Assembly (NCBI GenBank): GCA_002343485.1
Contig: DDST01000042.1
Location: 1 to 20,425 of the forward strand
Reading direction: 5' to 3'
From: Proteobacteria bacterium UBA2383
Lineage (GTDB): Bacteria; Pseudomonadota; Gammaproteobacteria; Competibacterales; Competibacteraceae
Length of the DNA: 20,425 nt
Shown in pieces: positions 1 to 8,816 of the stretch (its first letter is position 1; each line of letters starts with the position of its first letter). Position numbers and translations under genes: made by a program. The notes beneath the pieces were generated by a model. The model worked only from the letters and a program-made list of their open reading frames with translations. It was not told the origin of the DNA and ran no database searches.

Positions 1-122
1 AAAATCAAATTTAAATTAATGCTTAAAGAAAATCACTCAAAAATCTGTATTTATTACCAGCAGCCATACTGCAATAGCTTAGGTAATAAGAATCTTTCAA
101 TAATTTTTAGGAGCTTATTATT

Positions 123-3100
123 ATGGGTGATATACAAGACGGATTACTAACCATAGGAATAACAAGCTATAATTATGGTTGTTATATTGAAGATGCAGTA
201 AAGTCAGTTATCAATCAAACATCGCCCCGTTGGAGACTGATTATTTGTGATAATTGCTCTATCGATAATACATCTGAAATTTTAAAACCTTATTTGCAAG
301 ATCCACGTATACATTTGGTGGTTCATGAGAAAAATATTGGCGCAATAAATAACAGTATATTTGTACTAAATAGTGCAGAAACTGAATTCTTCTCTTTTTT
401 GCAAGCAGATGATTTTCTTGACGCATCATTTGTTGAAAATGCTTTAGCACAATTTGATAAACATCCAAACGCACCATTTACATTTTTTGACTGGCTTCAG
501 TATATAGATGATTCAAAAACCAGTTTCCATCATGGCAGATTTCCATTCTCTCAAAGCCGCTCGGGTCCAATGCGCATAGGGCCTTATCTTACAGTTTGTA
601 ATTTTGTTCCATTGCATATGGTGGTATTCCGTACTAGTTATTTCAAAAAAGCTTATCCAGTTTTACTAGCATCACCATTGAAGCAAGTGGGTGAACAATA
701 TATCCTGAAGCTAATAGAAGACGAATATGGTTGCGGTTGTTATTCTGGAATACTGGGAGGGGTTTGGCGCCGCCACAATAAGCAGATGACTACTGAAAAT
801 ATGGCCTCATCGTTGGCTCAAATTGAAGAACCATTAGAGAGGCATTGGTACGCATCTAAGGCACCTAATCCTGACTATGTCAATGTATTTTTATCGCTCG
901 TTACTTTTATTCAACTATGTAGTCACCAAAGCTATATGGCATCAGCAAACTGGCTTATCAATAATGGGGCGAGTTATGCTGAAGGTTTTGGTGTTCCCAT
1001 TGAGCAGGAACGGGATCGTTTACGATCTATTGTGCTTACTGTGGCACTTAAATATTCTACTTTTTCTTCAATCAATTTAATTGATGAAAATGATTTAAAA
1101 AAATGGTTAAAAGAAGAAATAAATTGTCAACCAACTTTCGAAGGATTGAAGTTTAAGCTTGAAAGCATCAAAAAAAGGGAAGGCGAAACTTTCTTAAATA
1201 CTGAAGAAATACACGAAATCTGCCACCGTTTCTTTGAGAAAGAATCCAGTTACTCTACATGGATAAAACGGCGTTTCTGGAGTCAAGAACGTTGTCACCG
1301 GTTATTGACTCATACCCAATCGCCTGAACAACTTCCAATAATACATATTATATTAACTGAAAATAACCGTGGACAAGATCAGCTTATTCAAAATTATTCT
1401 GACCAGAAGTTTGTAGCTTTATCTGAACTTCTTAGCGTATCTGCTGCTAGCACGATCAGTGATCTTATGGCACAGGTGCTGGCCAACTGGCGACTCACGG
1501 TGCTTTCCGAGTATGCCTGCCCAGACTCAAGGTTTGAATCCAGCGACCTGATGGAATGGGTTCAAACTTCTTTGCAACAAGCTGATGCAATGACCGCTAT
1601 TATTGCGGCCAGCCCCGCAGAGTGGTTCATTTGCGCCCCAGCAGGCCTTCGTTTATCTCCAGCGTTTACCCTGCTCACTGGTCTGCGTTTAAGTAAACAG
1701 CCTGACGCTCTCGTGTTGTACACTGATGAAGATATAGTGAATGCTGATGGGGAACATTCGCAACCTAAGCTGAAACCCGGCATTAATATCGAATTCCTCC
1801 GTTCAAGCCCTTATGTCGGCGCCGCAACTATTATTCGTAAACCGCTGATGCTTGATCCACGCATCGCAATTTTGCCGCCAGGGTTGTCACGCAACTATGG
1901 TGCTGCTTTGTTGGCTTTCGAGCAAGCTCCAACCACTGTGGATCACCTTGATGAAATCCTTGTGCATGTGCCTGAAGCCCTTACTGAAGAATACGCTGTT
2001 ACCGCACTCGCGCATCTGCTCGTACAACAACACCTAGCACGGTGCGGCGCCGCTGCTGAAGTTTGTGACGGGCCATTAACGGGTACGCTATTCATCGATT
2101 ACAAGCTTCCAGCTAAGCCACCAATGGTGAGTATTATCATCACAGCTCGACAGCGGCTCGATAAGATCCAAACCTGCATAGAAGCACTACTAAAGAAAAC
2201 CAATTATCCAGATTTCGAAGTTCTGGTGATCGATAATGCAGAGACTGAACCCGCTGTACAGGCGTTTCTCGCCAAGCTGCCAAACAGCAACTCGCATGTG
2301 AAGGTTTTGCACTATTCACAGAAATACAGTGTTTCAGCAATCAACAATTTTTCGGCCCGGCAAGCGCAGGGTGAATATTTATTACTGCTGAATGATGATA
2401 CTGTCATTTTACAGGAGAATTGGTTAGCTCGTTTGGTGGCTATCGGTATTCAAAAAGATGTGGGAGTTGCCGGTTGTCGGTTGGTCTCGTTCGAGCAGCA
2501 TATAAAACACGCGGGTCTGATTCTGGGACATGGAGGTACTGTTGATCATATCGGCATGGATTTGCCATTGACTGAACCGGGATATATGGGCCGTGCACAA
2601 CTGATGCAAAATTTTTCGGCAGTGAGCGGTGCCTGTATATTGGTGCGCAAGGATCTATTTTTTGATGCGGGCGGTTTCGATGAAAAAAATTTCCCCATTT
2701 CCCATTACGATGCCGATCTCTGCCTAAAACTGGGTGAGCGTGATTATCGGATTGTCTGGACGCCTTTTGTAACTTTAGCCCAAAAAGACGATAAGCCTCT
2801 AAGCATTGAGAAAGAAGCCAAGCACGATAATCAACAGAACTTGACTGATTTACGTTCTCGCAAAGCATTCATCAAAAAATGGCTCCCCAAACTAGCAAAC
2901 GACCCTGCCTACAACCGGCATCTCAGCCTGCGCCAGCGTGAATGGATGATCGATGGCGATTTTGATGTGCCTTGGCACCCGGATCTGGAACCCTTACCGC
3001 GTATCGTTGCGCAAGCGCCGGATGAAATGGGGGTAGGACAGTATCGGATGATTGGCCCAATTCAGGAATTGACGAGAAGCCACCGAATTTGCAGTTTTAT

Positions 3101-3995
3101 GCTGCCGGCGTTAAGTAGTGAAAAACGGTTTTTGCCTTATGTATCTGAGCTAATCAGAGCAAACCCCACAGTATTCTTTCTGCAAAATGCATTTTCGGAC
3201 TTTCACTTAGACGACTTGCAACACTATGCAGAATTGCTGCCCGATGTCTTCCGGGTCTTTGGCCAAGACGACATCGTATTCTCTATCCCGCAGAAAAGCG
3301 CGGCGCGTAAGTATTTCGGCAAAGATACTAAGGCACGAGTGCGGCGAGCGGTATCGCTCTGCCATCGAGTCATCGTCACTACGGAACCCATTGCTGAGGC
3401 GATGCGCAGCATGGTCGACGATATCCAAGTGGTGCCAAACTCCTTGGAGCGTTCCCGCTGGGGCGGCCTGCAACCACCCCGGAACGACCGGCGCAAGCCA
3501 CGCATTGGCTGGGCTGGCGCTCAGCAGCATCAGGGAGACTTGGAATTCATCCTACCCGTAGTCGAAGCCACCGCTAATGAAGTCGATTGGATTTTCATGG
3601 GCCTGTGTCCGCCGAAACTCCGTTATCACGTCGCTGGAGTACATAATGCCGTTCCTTTCGATCAGTACCCAGCCGCGCTGGCCGCGCTTGATCTCGATCT
3701 AGCCATCGCTCCCCTAGAAATCAATCGCTTTAATACCGCCAAAAGCAATCTGCGGCTACTGGAATACGGCGCTGTAGGCTTTCCGGTGATTGCCACCGAC
3801 ATTCTGCCATACAGGAACGCCCCGGTAACCCGCGTCCCCAACAATCCAAAAGCGTGGATCGACGCTATCCGCGCCCATGTTCACGACTTAGACGCCACCC
3901 GCATTGCGGGTGAACAATTGCGCGAATGGGTGCTGTCAAACTGGATGCTGGACCAGCACCTCGATGAATGGATGAAGGCATTATTGCCAGATTGA
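123..3995 (+). CDS. Four-module glycosyltransferase, probable flagellin glycosyltransferase
   Basis: This 1290-residue protein has at least four glycosyltransferase-like modules. Residues ~8-230 form a GT-A (family 2) domain opening LLTIGITSYNY, with a DxD-like QADD near residue 93. Residues ~403-600 look like a degraded GT2 domain: a weak start (LPIIHIILTENN), then LVLYTDED near 534, as in O-antigen/rhamnan GT2 proteins. Residues ~664-890 are a full GT2 domain (PMVSIIITA, LLLNDDT near 757, SGACILVRKDLF near 834). Residues ~956-1290 are a GT-B (group 1) domain with the nucleotide-sugar signature KSNLRLLEYGAVG near 1206. The ATG has a good ribosome site, AGGAG at 109-113. No signal peptide or membrane segment is visible, so it should be cytoplasmic. 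Its place upstream of fliC suggests it glycosylates flagellin; that is inference, and a surface-polysaccharide role is possible. The first ~1.3 kb is much more AT-rich than the rest. Confidence 0.85.
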   Translation: MGDIQDGLLTIGITSYNYGCYIEDAVKSVINQTSPRWRLIICDNCSIDNTSEILKPYLQDPRIHLVVHEKNIGAINNSIFVLNSAETEFFSFLQADDFLDASFVENALAQFDKHPNAPFTFFDWLQYIDDSKTSFHHGRFPFSQSRSGPMRIGPYLTVCNFVPLHMVVFRTSYFKKAYPVLLASPLKQVGEQYILKLIEDEYGCGCYSGILGGVWRRHNKQMTTENMASSLAQIEEPLERHWYASKAPNPDYVNVFLSLVTFIQLCSHQSYMASANWLINNGASYAEGFGVPIEQERDRLRSIVLTVALKYSTFSSINLIDENDLKKWLKEEINCQPTFEGLKFKLESIKKREGETFLNTEEIHEICHRFFEKESSYSTWIKRRFWSQERCHRLLTHTQSPEQLPIIHIILTENNRGQDQLIQNYSDQKFVALSELLSVSAASTISDLMAQVLANWRLTVLSEYACPDSRFESSDLMEWVQTSLQQADAMTAIIAASPAEWFICAPAGLRLSPAFTLLTGLRLSKQPDALVLYTDEDIVNADGEHSQPKLKPGINIEFLRSSPYVGAATIIRKPLMLDPRIAILPPGLSRNYGAALLAFEQAPTTVDHLDEILVHVPEALTEEYAVTALAHLLVQQHLARCGAAAEVCDGPLTGTLFIDYKLPAKPPMVSIIITARQRLDKIQTCIEALLKKTNYPDFEVLVIDNAETEPAVQAFLAKLPNSNSHVKVLHYSQKYSVSAINNFSARQAQGEYLLLLNDDTVILQENWLARLVAIGIQKDVGVAGCRLVSFEQHIKHAGLILGHGGTVDHIGMDLPLTEPGYMGRAQLMQNFSAVSGACILVRKDLFFDAGGFDEKNFPISHYDADLCLKLGERDYRIVWTPFVTLAQKDDKPLSIEKEAKHDNQQNLTDLRSRKAFIKKWLPKLANDPAYNRHLSLRQREWMIDGDFDVPWHPDLEPLPRIVAQAPDEMGVGQYRMIGPIQELTRSHRICSFMLPALSSEKRFLPYVSELIRANPTVFFLQNAFSDFHLDDLQHYAELLPDVFRVFGQDDIVFSIPQKSAARKYFGKDTKARVRRAVSLCHRVIVTTEPIAEAMRSMVDDIQVVPNSLERSRWGGLQPPRNDRRKPRIGWAGAQQHQGDLEFILPVVEATANEVDWIFMGLCPPKLRYHVAGVHNAVPFDQYPAALAALDLDLAIAPLEINRFNTAKSNLRLLEYGAVGFPVIATDILPYRNAPVTRVPNNPKAWIDAIRAHVHDLDATRIAGEQLREWVLSNWMLDQHLDEWMKALLPD

Positions 3996-4111
3996 TCAAT
4001 GCGCAACCAGGATCGGGGACAGATAAACAGGATTCTGTGAATCAAGCTATTTTTTAGCGGGCTACCGGCCAAATTCCCAATTGTTCGCATCATTATTGAA
4101 CGAGTGTTATT

Positions 4112-4783
4112 ATGTCACAAAAAAAAGGCAAGCATCAGCATTCCACCGCTCCCCAATCTTCATCTGGCTCGCGCAACGCCGCCATGTCTCTGTTGCAAAG
4201 CCTGGTACGTGGCAACCAGCAACTACTGACGATGCTGATTGACGGACAGCTGCTGGCACTACCGCAAGCGCTGGCGCTGGCTGAACAACACATCAAAGCC
4301 GGACAAGCCGAGGCGGCAAATCGCATTTATCAACAATTGCTGATGCAGGCCGCCGAATGGCACCGCGAAAAACGACTGGATGATGCCGAAGCCGTGTATC
4401 GGCAGGTATTCGAAGCGCAGCCCGGCTATATTGACGCCTTGCACTTGCTAGGGGTGATCTATTCCCAGCGTGGAGACTATGCCACCGCCGAACGCCTGAT
4501 CCGTCAGGCCTTGCAGGAAAACCCTAAGGCGGACACCTACTACAATAACTTGGGCAAGGCCCTGCAAGGTCAAAGGCGGCTGGAAGAGGCTGCAGACAGC
4601 TATCAGCGGACCTTGGAACTCAATCCCGCGCATGTACTGGCCTGCAATAATCTCGGCAAGGTATACGCCGAATTAGGCCGTTGGCCAGACGCCATCGCTA
4701 GCTTCCGCAAGGCGGTCGCACTCCGCCCCAATTTCAATGAAGCTTGCCGTAATCTAGAAGATGCTTTGCAGCATCAGGAGTAG
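4112..4783 (+). CDS. TPR-repeat protein
   Basis: A 223-residue cytoplasmic protein. Residues 1-35 are polar and likely disordered. Tetratricopeptide repeats follow from about residue 56 to 207. The three clearest are 106-139 (YIDALHLLGVIYSQRGDYA), 140-173 (DTYYNNLGKALQGQRRLEEA) and 174-207 (HVLACNNLGKVYAELGRWPD), each ending in a NP/RP turn. Two degenerate repeats (~56-80 and 82-105) precede them. TPR domains bind proteins or peptides and are common partners of, or fused to, protein glycosyltransferases. Its position 116 bp after the large glycosyltransferase and before fliC suggests it helps present flagellin or scaffolds the enzyme; this is inference. The ribosome site is weak (CGAG, 7 nt before ATG). 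Confidence 0.75.
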   Translation: MSQKKGKHQHSTAPQSSSGSRNAAMSLLQSLVRGNQQLLTMLIDGQLLALPQALALAEQHIKAGQAEAANRIYQQLLMQAAEWHREKRLDDAEAVYRQVFEAQPGYIDALHLLGVIYSQRGDYATAERLIRQALQENPKADTYYNNLGKALQGQRRLEEAADSYQRTLELNPAHVLACNNLGKVYAELGRWPDAIASFRKAVALRPNFNEACRNLEDALQHQE

Positions 4784-5082
4784 AGGGCGTTTTGCCAGCA
4801 TGAAGATCGCTAGATAACTCATGCACTTAGTCATTATCGATAGAGATACTTCCTTGGATAGCTTCACGCCATGAGGCGGCATCGATATTGAAATTGCCGA
4901 GCAAACGCACTAATAAAACATCCTCATGACACTTATCTCAAAAAAAATTCTCAATACCTCCTAAAGTCCCGTGACCCGCCGCCGATAGCTAAGAGCAAGG
5001 CAGGGCAATCTGCCAAGGTCTTAGAGGTAGCTAGCCCAGTTACCGAAGATGCATAGATAATTTAAATTTAGGAGATATCGTC
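4784..5082 (+). other. Intergenic region upstream of fliC
   Basis: These 299 bp separate the TPR gene from fliC. They carry the sigma-28 promoter at 4962-4988 and the fliC ribosome site AGGAG at 5070-5074, 8 nt before ATG. I see no terminator after the TPR gene. The stretch 4784-4960 holds nothing I can assign except a 36-codon open frame on the minus strand, which I do not regard as a gene. Confidence 0.6.
4962..4988 (+). promoter_or_regulatory. Sigma-28 (FliA) promoter of fliC
   Basis: TAAAGTCC (4962-4969), exactly 11 nt, then GCCGATAG (4981-4988). The FliA consensus is TAAAGTTT-N11-GCCGATAA, so the match is 6/8 and 7/8 with perfect spacing. Transcription should start near 4995 and give an ~88-nt leader to the fliC ATG. 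A small hairpin (GGCAG 4999-5003 / CTGCC 5010-5014) would lie at the very 5' end of the transcript. Confidence 0.88.
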
Positions 5083-6552
5083 ATGGCTCTCATGATTAAT
5101 AGCAACCAATCCGCACTGAATGCACAGCGTCAATTAAATGGAAGCTCCACGCTTCTCAAAACCAGCATGGAGCGCCTGTCTTCCGGTTTGCGTATTAACT
5201 CTGCCAAAGACGATGTGGCCGGTGTCGCCATCGCTGACCGCATGACCAGCCAGATTCGCGGTATCAACCAAGCAGTACGCAACGCCAATGACGGCATTTC
5301 CCTGGCGCAGACCGCAGAAGGCGCCTTACAAGAATCCACCAGCATTCTGCAACGGATGCGCGAACTCTCAATCCAGTCGGCCAACGATACCAACACCGGC
5401 ACCGATCGTACCTCTCTGCAGAAGGAGGTCGGCCAGTTGCAGCAGGAATTGAATCGTATCGCCAACACCACCGCGTTCAACGGTAAGAATCTGCTGGATG
5501 GCACGTTCAATGCCCAAAAATTCCATGTTGGCGCCAACGCCAGCCAGACGATTTCGGTCAGCGCTGGCAACGCGCAAGCGTCAGCAATTGGCGCAGAGCA
5601 GGTAAAAACGGCGTCAGCGACCTTTGGAGTCACCACAAGCACGGGTAATGCAGTTACCTCCGGCAGTGTGACGATCAACGGTTCGGTGGGTACCACCAGT
5701 ATAACCGTTGCTGCAAGCGCAACTGCCCGTACCATTGCTGCAGCAGTGAATGGCAAAACCGCTGACACGGGCGTCACTGCGCGTGCATCTACCGACGCTG
5801 CGCTGAAAGTCACCGCGACTGGCGCTATCAGTTTTGCCTTGGAAGGACAGAATGAAAACGCGACCAGTCTTTCGGTGATTTCTGCAAACGTCAGCAACGT
5901 TAGCGATCTGTCAGGATTGGCGGCAGCAATCAATGACAAAGCTGGCACCACCGGCGTCACCGCCCGGCTAAACGACACTAAGGATACGATCTTTCTGGAA
6001 AATGCCGAAGGCTATGACATCCAGCTCACCGGCCAGACGGGTTCAACTGGCGCCTTGTCCTTGACGGGAGTTGCCGTCGATGGCTCGACGCTGCTTACAG
6101 GTGCAGGTTCTTCTGGCACGATCGCCTCTGGCGCCTCAGGTTCGCTAAGCGTGGGCGGTAAAGTAACCTACGAAGCAGGCAAGAGCTTCTCAGTAGCGGC
6201 TTCTGGCACTAACCTTGGCAGCGCAGCGTCTACATTAAGCAACGTCGGCAACATCAACATCTCCACCCAGAAAGGCTCCAACGATGCTATTAGCGTCCTT
6301 GATAAGGCGCTGAGTTTCATCAATGACCTGCGGGCGGATCTGGGTGCGGTGCAGAACCGCTTTGAATCCACCATTAACAATCTGCAAACCACATCCGAAA
6401 ATATCAGCGATGCCCGGTCACGGATTCAGGATGCTGACTTCGCCAAGGAAACTGGTAATCTGAGCCGGGCTCAGATCTTGCAACAAGCCGGCATCGCAAT
6501 GCTGTCCCAAGCCAACCAGTCGCAACAAGGCGTATTGCAACTACTGCGGTAA
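5083..6552 (+). CDS. fliC: Flagellin
   Basis: This is the filament subunit, 489 residues. The conserved D0/D1 N-terminus (MALMINSNQSALNAQRQL, then SSGLRINSAKDDVAGVAIADR) covers about residues 1-140. The conserved C-terminus (~405-489) contains RFESTINNL, DARSRIQDADFAKE and the final QSQQGVLQLLR, so both ends that build the filament core are intact. The central ~170-395 is variable, rich in Ser, Thr, Ala and Gly, and contains two flagellin hook IN-type motifs (TARTIAAAVNGK near 220; LSGLAAAINDKAGTTGVTA near 280). Such a surface-exposed S/T-rich region is a plausible glycosylation target for the enzyme encoded upstream. It is secreted by the flagellar type III apparatus, so it has no signal peptide. 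It has its own sigma-28 promoter and a strong ribosome site. Confidence 0.97.
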   Translation: MALMINSNQSALNAQRQLNGSSTLLKTSMERLSSGLRINSAKDDVAGVAIADRMTSQIRGINQAVRNANDGISLAQTAEGALQESTSILQRMRELSIQSANDTNTGTDRTSLQKEVGQLQQELNRIANTTAFNGKNLLDGTFNAQKFHVGANASQTISVSAGNAQASAIGAEQVKTASATFGVTTSTGNAVTSGSVTINGSVGTTSITVAASATARTIAAAVNGKTADTGVTARASTDAALKVTATGAISFALEGQNENATSLSVISANVSNVSDLSGLAAAINDKAGTTGVTARLNDTKDTIFLENAEGYDIQLTGQTGSTGALSLTGVAVDGSTLLTGAGSSGTIASGASGSLSVGGKVTYEAGKSFSVAASGTNLGSAASTLSNVGNINISTQKGSNDAISVLDKALSFINDLRADLGAVQNRFESTINNLQTTSENISDARSRIQDADFAKETGNLSRAQILQQAGIAMLSQANQSQQGVLQLLR

Positions 6553-6561
6553 GTCTGACTT

Positions 6562-6614
6562 CCGCGCCGTGATACCCAGTGGCGCGGTGGCTCCCGCTCC
6601 TACCGGAGCGGGAG
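6562..6614 (+). terminator. Tandem hairpins after fliC (possible terminator or mRNA stabiliser)
   Basis: Two hairpins follow the fliC stop. The first pairs CCGCGCC (6562-6568) with GGCGCGG (6581-6587), a perfect 7-bp stem. The second pairs CTCCCGCTCC (6591-6600) with GGAGCGGGAG (6605-6614), a perfect 10-bp stem with a TACC loop. No T-run follows, so this is not a textbook intrinsic terminator. It may pause or partly terminate transcription, or protect the abundant fliC mRNA while letting some reach flaG. Confidence 0.5.
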
Positions 6615-6681
6615 TCAAACCGCGTTCAGGGGGCAGGAAGCCATCCGCGCGAGCGATTCTGCACATAGGAGTAAAGTCGCC

Positions 6682-7167
6682 ATGATGCCGAACACCACCG
6701 TCATAGGTAGCCCATCACTGCCCCCAGTCAACACGGATCGTCGCTCAACCAGCCGTACTGAAGACATGGCGCAACCCAGTGCTGACCGCAGTGTCCGCAC
6801 CCCAGCCACCGATGCTTCCGCTGTTCCTACGGCATCCGCAACACCACAGGCAACGGCGGAACCGGACTCCCAATTGCTTGCGGCTGCAGTTGACACGATC
6901 AATACGTCCTTAAAAAGTTTGCAACAAACCAACCTCCAATTCAGCATGGACGATGAATCTGGCAAAATGGTAGTCAAAGTGATGGATGTCGAAAAGGACG
7001 AAGTCATCCGCCAGATTCCACCAGAAGAAGTGCTGGCACTGGCCGCTTTCTTCAAGGAGGCAGAGACGAAGAAGTCACAAAGGATCGAGTTGACAACGCC
7101 AGGGGTGCGCAATTCCGCGGCGGGTTCTGGGGTATCGGAAGGTTTTCTGTTACACACTAAAGCTTGA
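6682..7167 (+). CDS. flaG: FlaG family flagellar protein
   Basis: A 161-residue protein. Residues 1-65 are low-complexity, rich in Ser, Thr, Ala and Pro. The FlaG core is at about 66-126: an amphipathic helix (LLAAAVDTINTSLKSL), NLQFSMDDESGKMVVKVMD and the diagnostic EVIRQIPPEEVLAL. FlaG proteins are associated with flagellar filament length or assembly, and the gene typically sits between fliC and fliD, as here; the molecular role is not firmly known. AGGAG at 6667-6671 supports the ATG at 6682; the ATG two residues... one codon later at 6685 is equally possible. The ~35-residue C-terminal extension beyond the core is longer than in typical members. Confidence 0.92.
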   Translation: MMPNTTVIGSPSLPPVNTDRRSTSRTEDMAQPSADRSVRTPATDASAVPTASATPQATAEPDSQLLAAAVDTINTSLKSLQQTNLQFSMDDESGKMVVKVMDVEKDEVIRQIPPEEVLALAAFFKEAETKKSQRIELTTPGVRNSAAGSGVSEGFLLHTKA

Positions 7168-7259
7168 TGCACTGCCCGGTGATGTGAATAGTGAAGTCAT
7201 TTTCCGATTTCAATGAAAATCTATCAAACCTGGTAAAATCGCTCGCACCCCAGCAGAAA

Positions 7260-7300
7260 TCAGGTGTGAGAATAGCGTAGATGATGATACGTTCACCTGA
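7260..7300. repeat. Inverted repeat in the fliD leader
   Basis: TCAGGTG (7260-7266) and CACCTGA (7294-7300) are exact inverted copies, 27 nt apart, between flaG and fliD. They could be an operator or a weak RNA stem ahead of the fliD ribosome site. Seven bases is short, so chance is a real alternative. Confidence 0.25.
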
Positions 7301-7342
7301 ACATTGATTAAAAGACAGGCGCAGTTTGGAGGCTCAACGCAA

Positions 7343-8794
7343 ATGGCTGGCATTACGTCAACAGGTTTAGGATCGGGTCTTGATATTACAGGACTCGTCT
7401 CTCAACTGGTCTCCGCTGAGGCAACGCCGGCCACCAACCGGCTTAACCGCCGTGAAGCCCAACTACAAACCGAACTGTCGTCGCTTGGCACTTTGAAAGG
7501 TGCACTATCCGACTTTCGTTCATCCGTGACATTGCTCAGCTTGTCATCGACCTTTACTGCGATGAAAGCGACCGTGAGCGACAGCAAACTGTTCAGCGCC
7601 AGTCTAGACAGCACATCGTCGGTTGTAGCGAGTTACGACATCAAAGTCACCGGATTGGCTAAAGCGCATTCGCTGGAATTAACCGCCCCGGTTGACAAAG
7701 CGGCTCAGCTCGGCACTGGCACTTTGAGCATCAGCGTTGGCGACGAGGCCAGCGTGGATGTCACGATTGACAGCTCCAACAACACCCTGGAGGGGATCGC
7801 CAAGGCAATCAACGACACGGCTGGGATCGGTGTCACCGCCACCATTCTGAATAATGGCGACAACCGCCAACTCAGCTTGAAGTCCATCAACTCCGGTGCA
7901 GTGAACACCATCAAAATCGCGGTAACCGACACAGGCGACAGCAATAACACGGATATGTTGGGCTTATCGCAATTGGCTTACGATAAAGACCTCGGCGTTG
8001 GGGCTGGAAAAAATCTGATTCAGACTCAGTCGGCGGAAGATGCCAGCATCATCATTGATGGTAGCAGTACCGCAACCACCAGCACGACCAACACCTTCAA
8101 ATTCACCACAGGTGGTTTGGCGGGTGTAACCTTGGATGTAAAATCCCTAACCGGTATAGACAACGCCGATACTGCCAAACTGGATATCAGCCGTGACAAC
8201 ACGACCGCTATCAATGCAGTGAAAAGTTTCGTAAATAAATTTAATAGCCTGGCCGAAACTATCAAATCTCTGACCAGCTATGACGCCAAGACCAAACAAG
8301 CCGGTCCTATGCAGGGTGATGCTGGAATACGGTCAGTGGATTCTCAATTGCGAAGAATGCTGGGCGGATCAATCGATGGCCAATCCCTATCGGATATGGG
8401 TGTCTCGGTACAGCGAGATGGCACCTTAAGTTTCGATAGCAGCAAGCTGCAAACCGCGTTGGATCAAAACCGATCCGGCACCATGAAGCTCTTTACCGGC
8501 ACCGAAGCTAGCGAAAACGTAGCAGCAATCGATGGCTTGGCAGATCGTTTCAGCAGCTATCTGGATAGCTTATTGAGCAGCAAAGGACCCCTCAATAGCC
8601 GGCTGGACAGCCTCAGCAAAGGGATTGATCGCATTGACGATGACCGTGAAACACTTAATTTGCGTCTGCAAAAGCTTCAAAAACGCTACAGCGCTCAATT
8701 TAACAAGATGGACCAGCTGCTCGGACAACTGACCGCAACCAGCACTTATTTGACAGCGCAGTTTAAGGCATTGAGCAGCAACAGCAGCAGCTAG
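7343..8794 (+). CDS. fliD: Flagellar filament cap protein FliD (HAP2)
   Basis: The cap protein at the filament tip, which guides flagellin insertion; 483 residues. The start MAGITSTGLGSGLDITGLV is the family's signature N-terminus. It is preceded by GGAGG (7328-7332), 10 nt before ATG, so I reject the upstream in-frame TTG at 7304. The FliD N-domain spans about residues 1-105. An IN-type motif (LEGIAKAINDTAGIGVTA) lies near residue 150. The FliD C-domain runs from ~220 and ends in a coiled-coil helix (~430-483). In characterised systems FliT binds near this C-terminus, and a FliT homologue is encoded at 10314. Residues 445-476 are partly duplicated in the small protein encoded at 9350. No convincing sigma-28 site lies in the 175-bp upstream gap. 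Confidence 0.96.
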   Translation: MAGITSTGLGSGLDITGLVSQLVSAEATPATNRLNRREAQLQTELSSLGTLKGALSDFRSSVTLLSLSSTFTAMKATVSDSKLFSASLDSTSSVVASYDIKVTGLAKAHSLELTAPVDKAAQLGTGTLSISVGDEASVDVTIDSSNNTLEGIAKAINDTAGIGVTATILNNGDNRQLSLKSINSGAVNTIKIAVTDTGDSNNTDMLGLSQLAYDKDLGVGAGKNLIQTQSAEDASIIIDGSSTATTSTTNTFKFTTGGLAGVTLDVKSLTGIDNADTAKLDISRDNTTAINAVKSFVNKFNSLAETIKSLTSYDAKTKQAGPMQGDAGIRSVDSQLRRMLGGSIDGQSLSDMGVSVQRDGTLSFDSSKLQTALDQNRSGTMKLFTGTEASENVAAIDGLADRFSSYLDSLLSSKGPLNSRLDSLSKGIDRIDDDRETLNLRLQKLQKRYSAQFNKMDQLLGQLTATSTYLTAQFKALSSNSSS

Positions 8795-8816
8795 ATCACC
8801 ACCGTCGCAACTTGCC

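Noticed and set aside
1..122. A promoter for the glycosyltransferase gene
   Set aside because: The stretch is AT-rich with many chance -10-like words and no convincing -35 partner. I can support only the AGGAG ribosome site.
4827..4937. A 36-codon minus-strand frame upstream of fliC, ending LLGNFNIDAASWREAIQG
   Set aside because: It reads like ordinary protein and could be a gene remnant, but it has no ATG, only an internal GTG, no ribosome site and no family I recognise.
5130..5978. A 282-codon open frame on the minus strand inside fliC
   Set aside because: It lies opposite the clear flagellin reading frame, has no ribosome site, and its protein is low-complexity. It is a shadow of the codon pattern of fliC.
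7159..7190. A possible sigma-28 site TAAAGCTT upstream of fliD
   Set aside because: The -35-like element is fair, but nothing like GCCGATAA follows at 10-12 nt.
7304..7342. A TTG start extending fliD by 13 residues
   Set aside because: GGAGG at 7328-7332 and the conserved MAGITSTGLGSG start place the true start at 7343.
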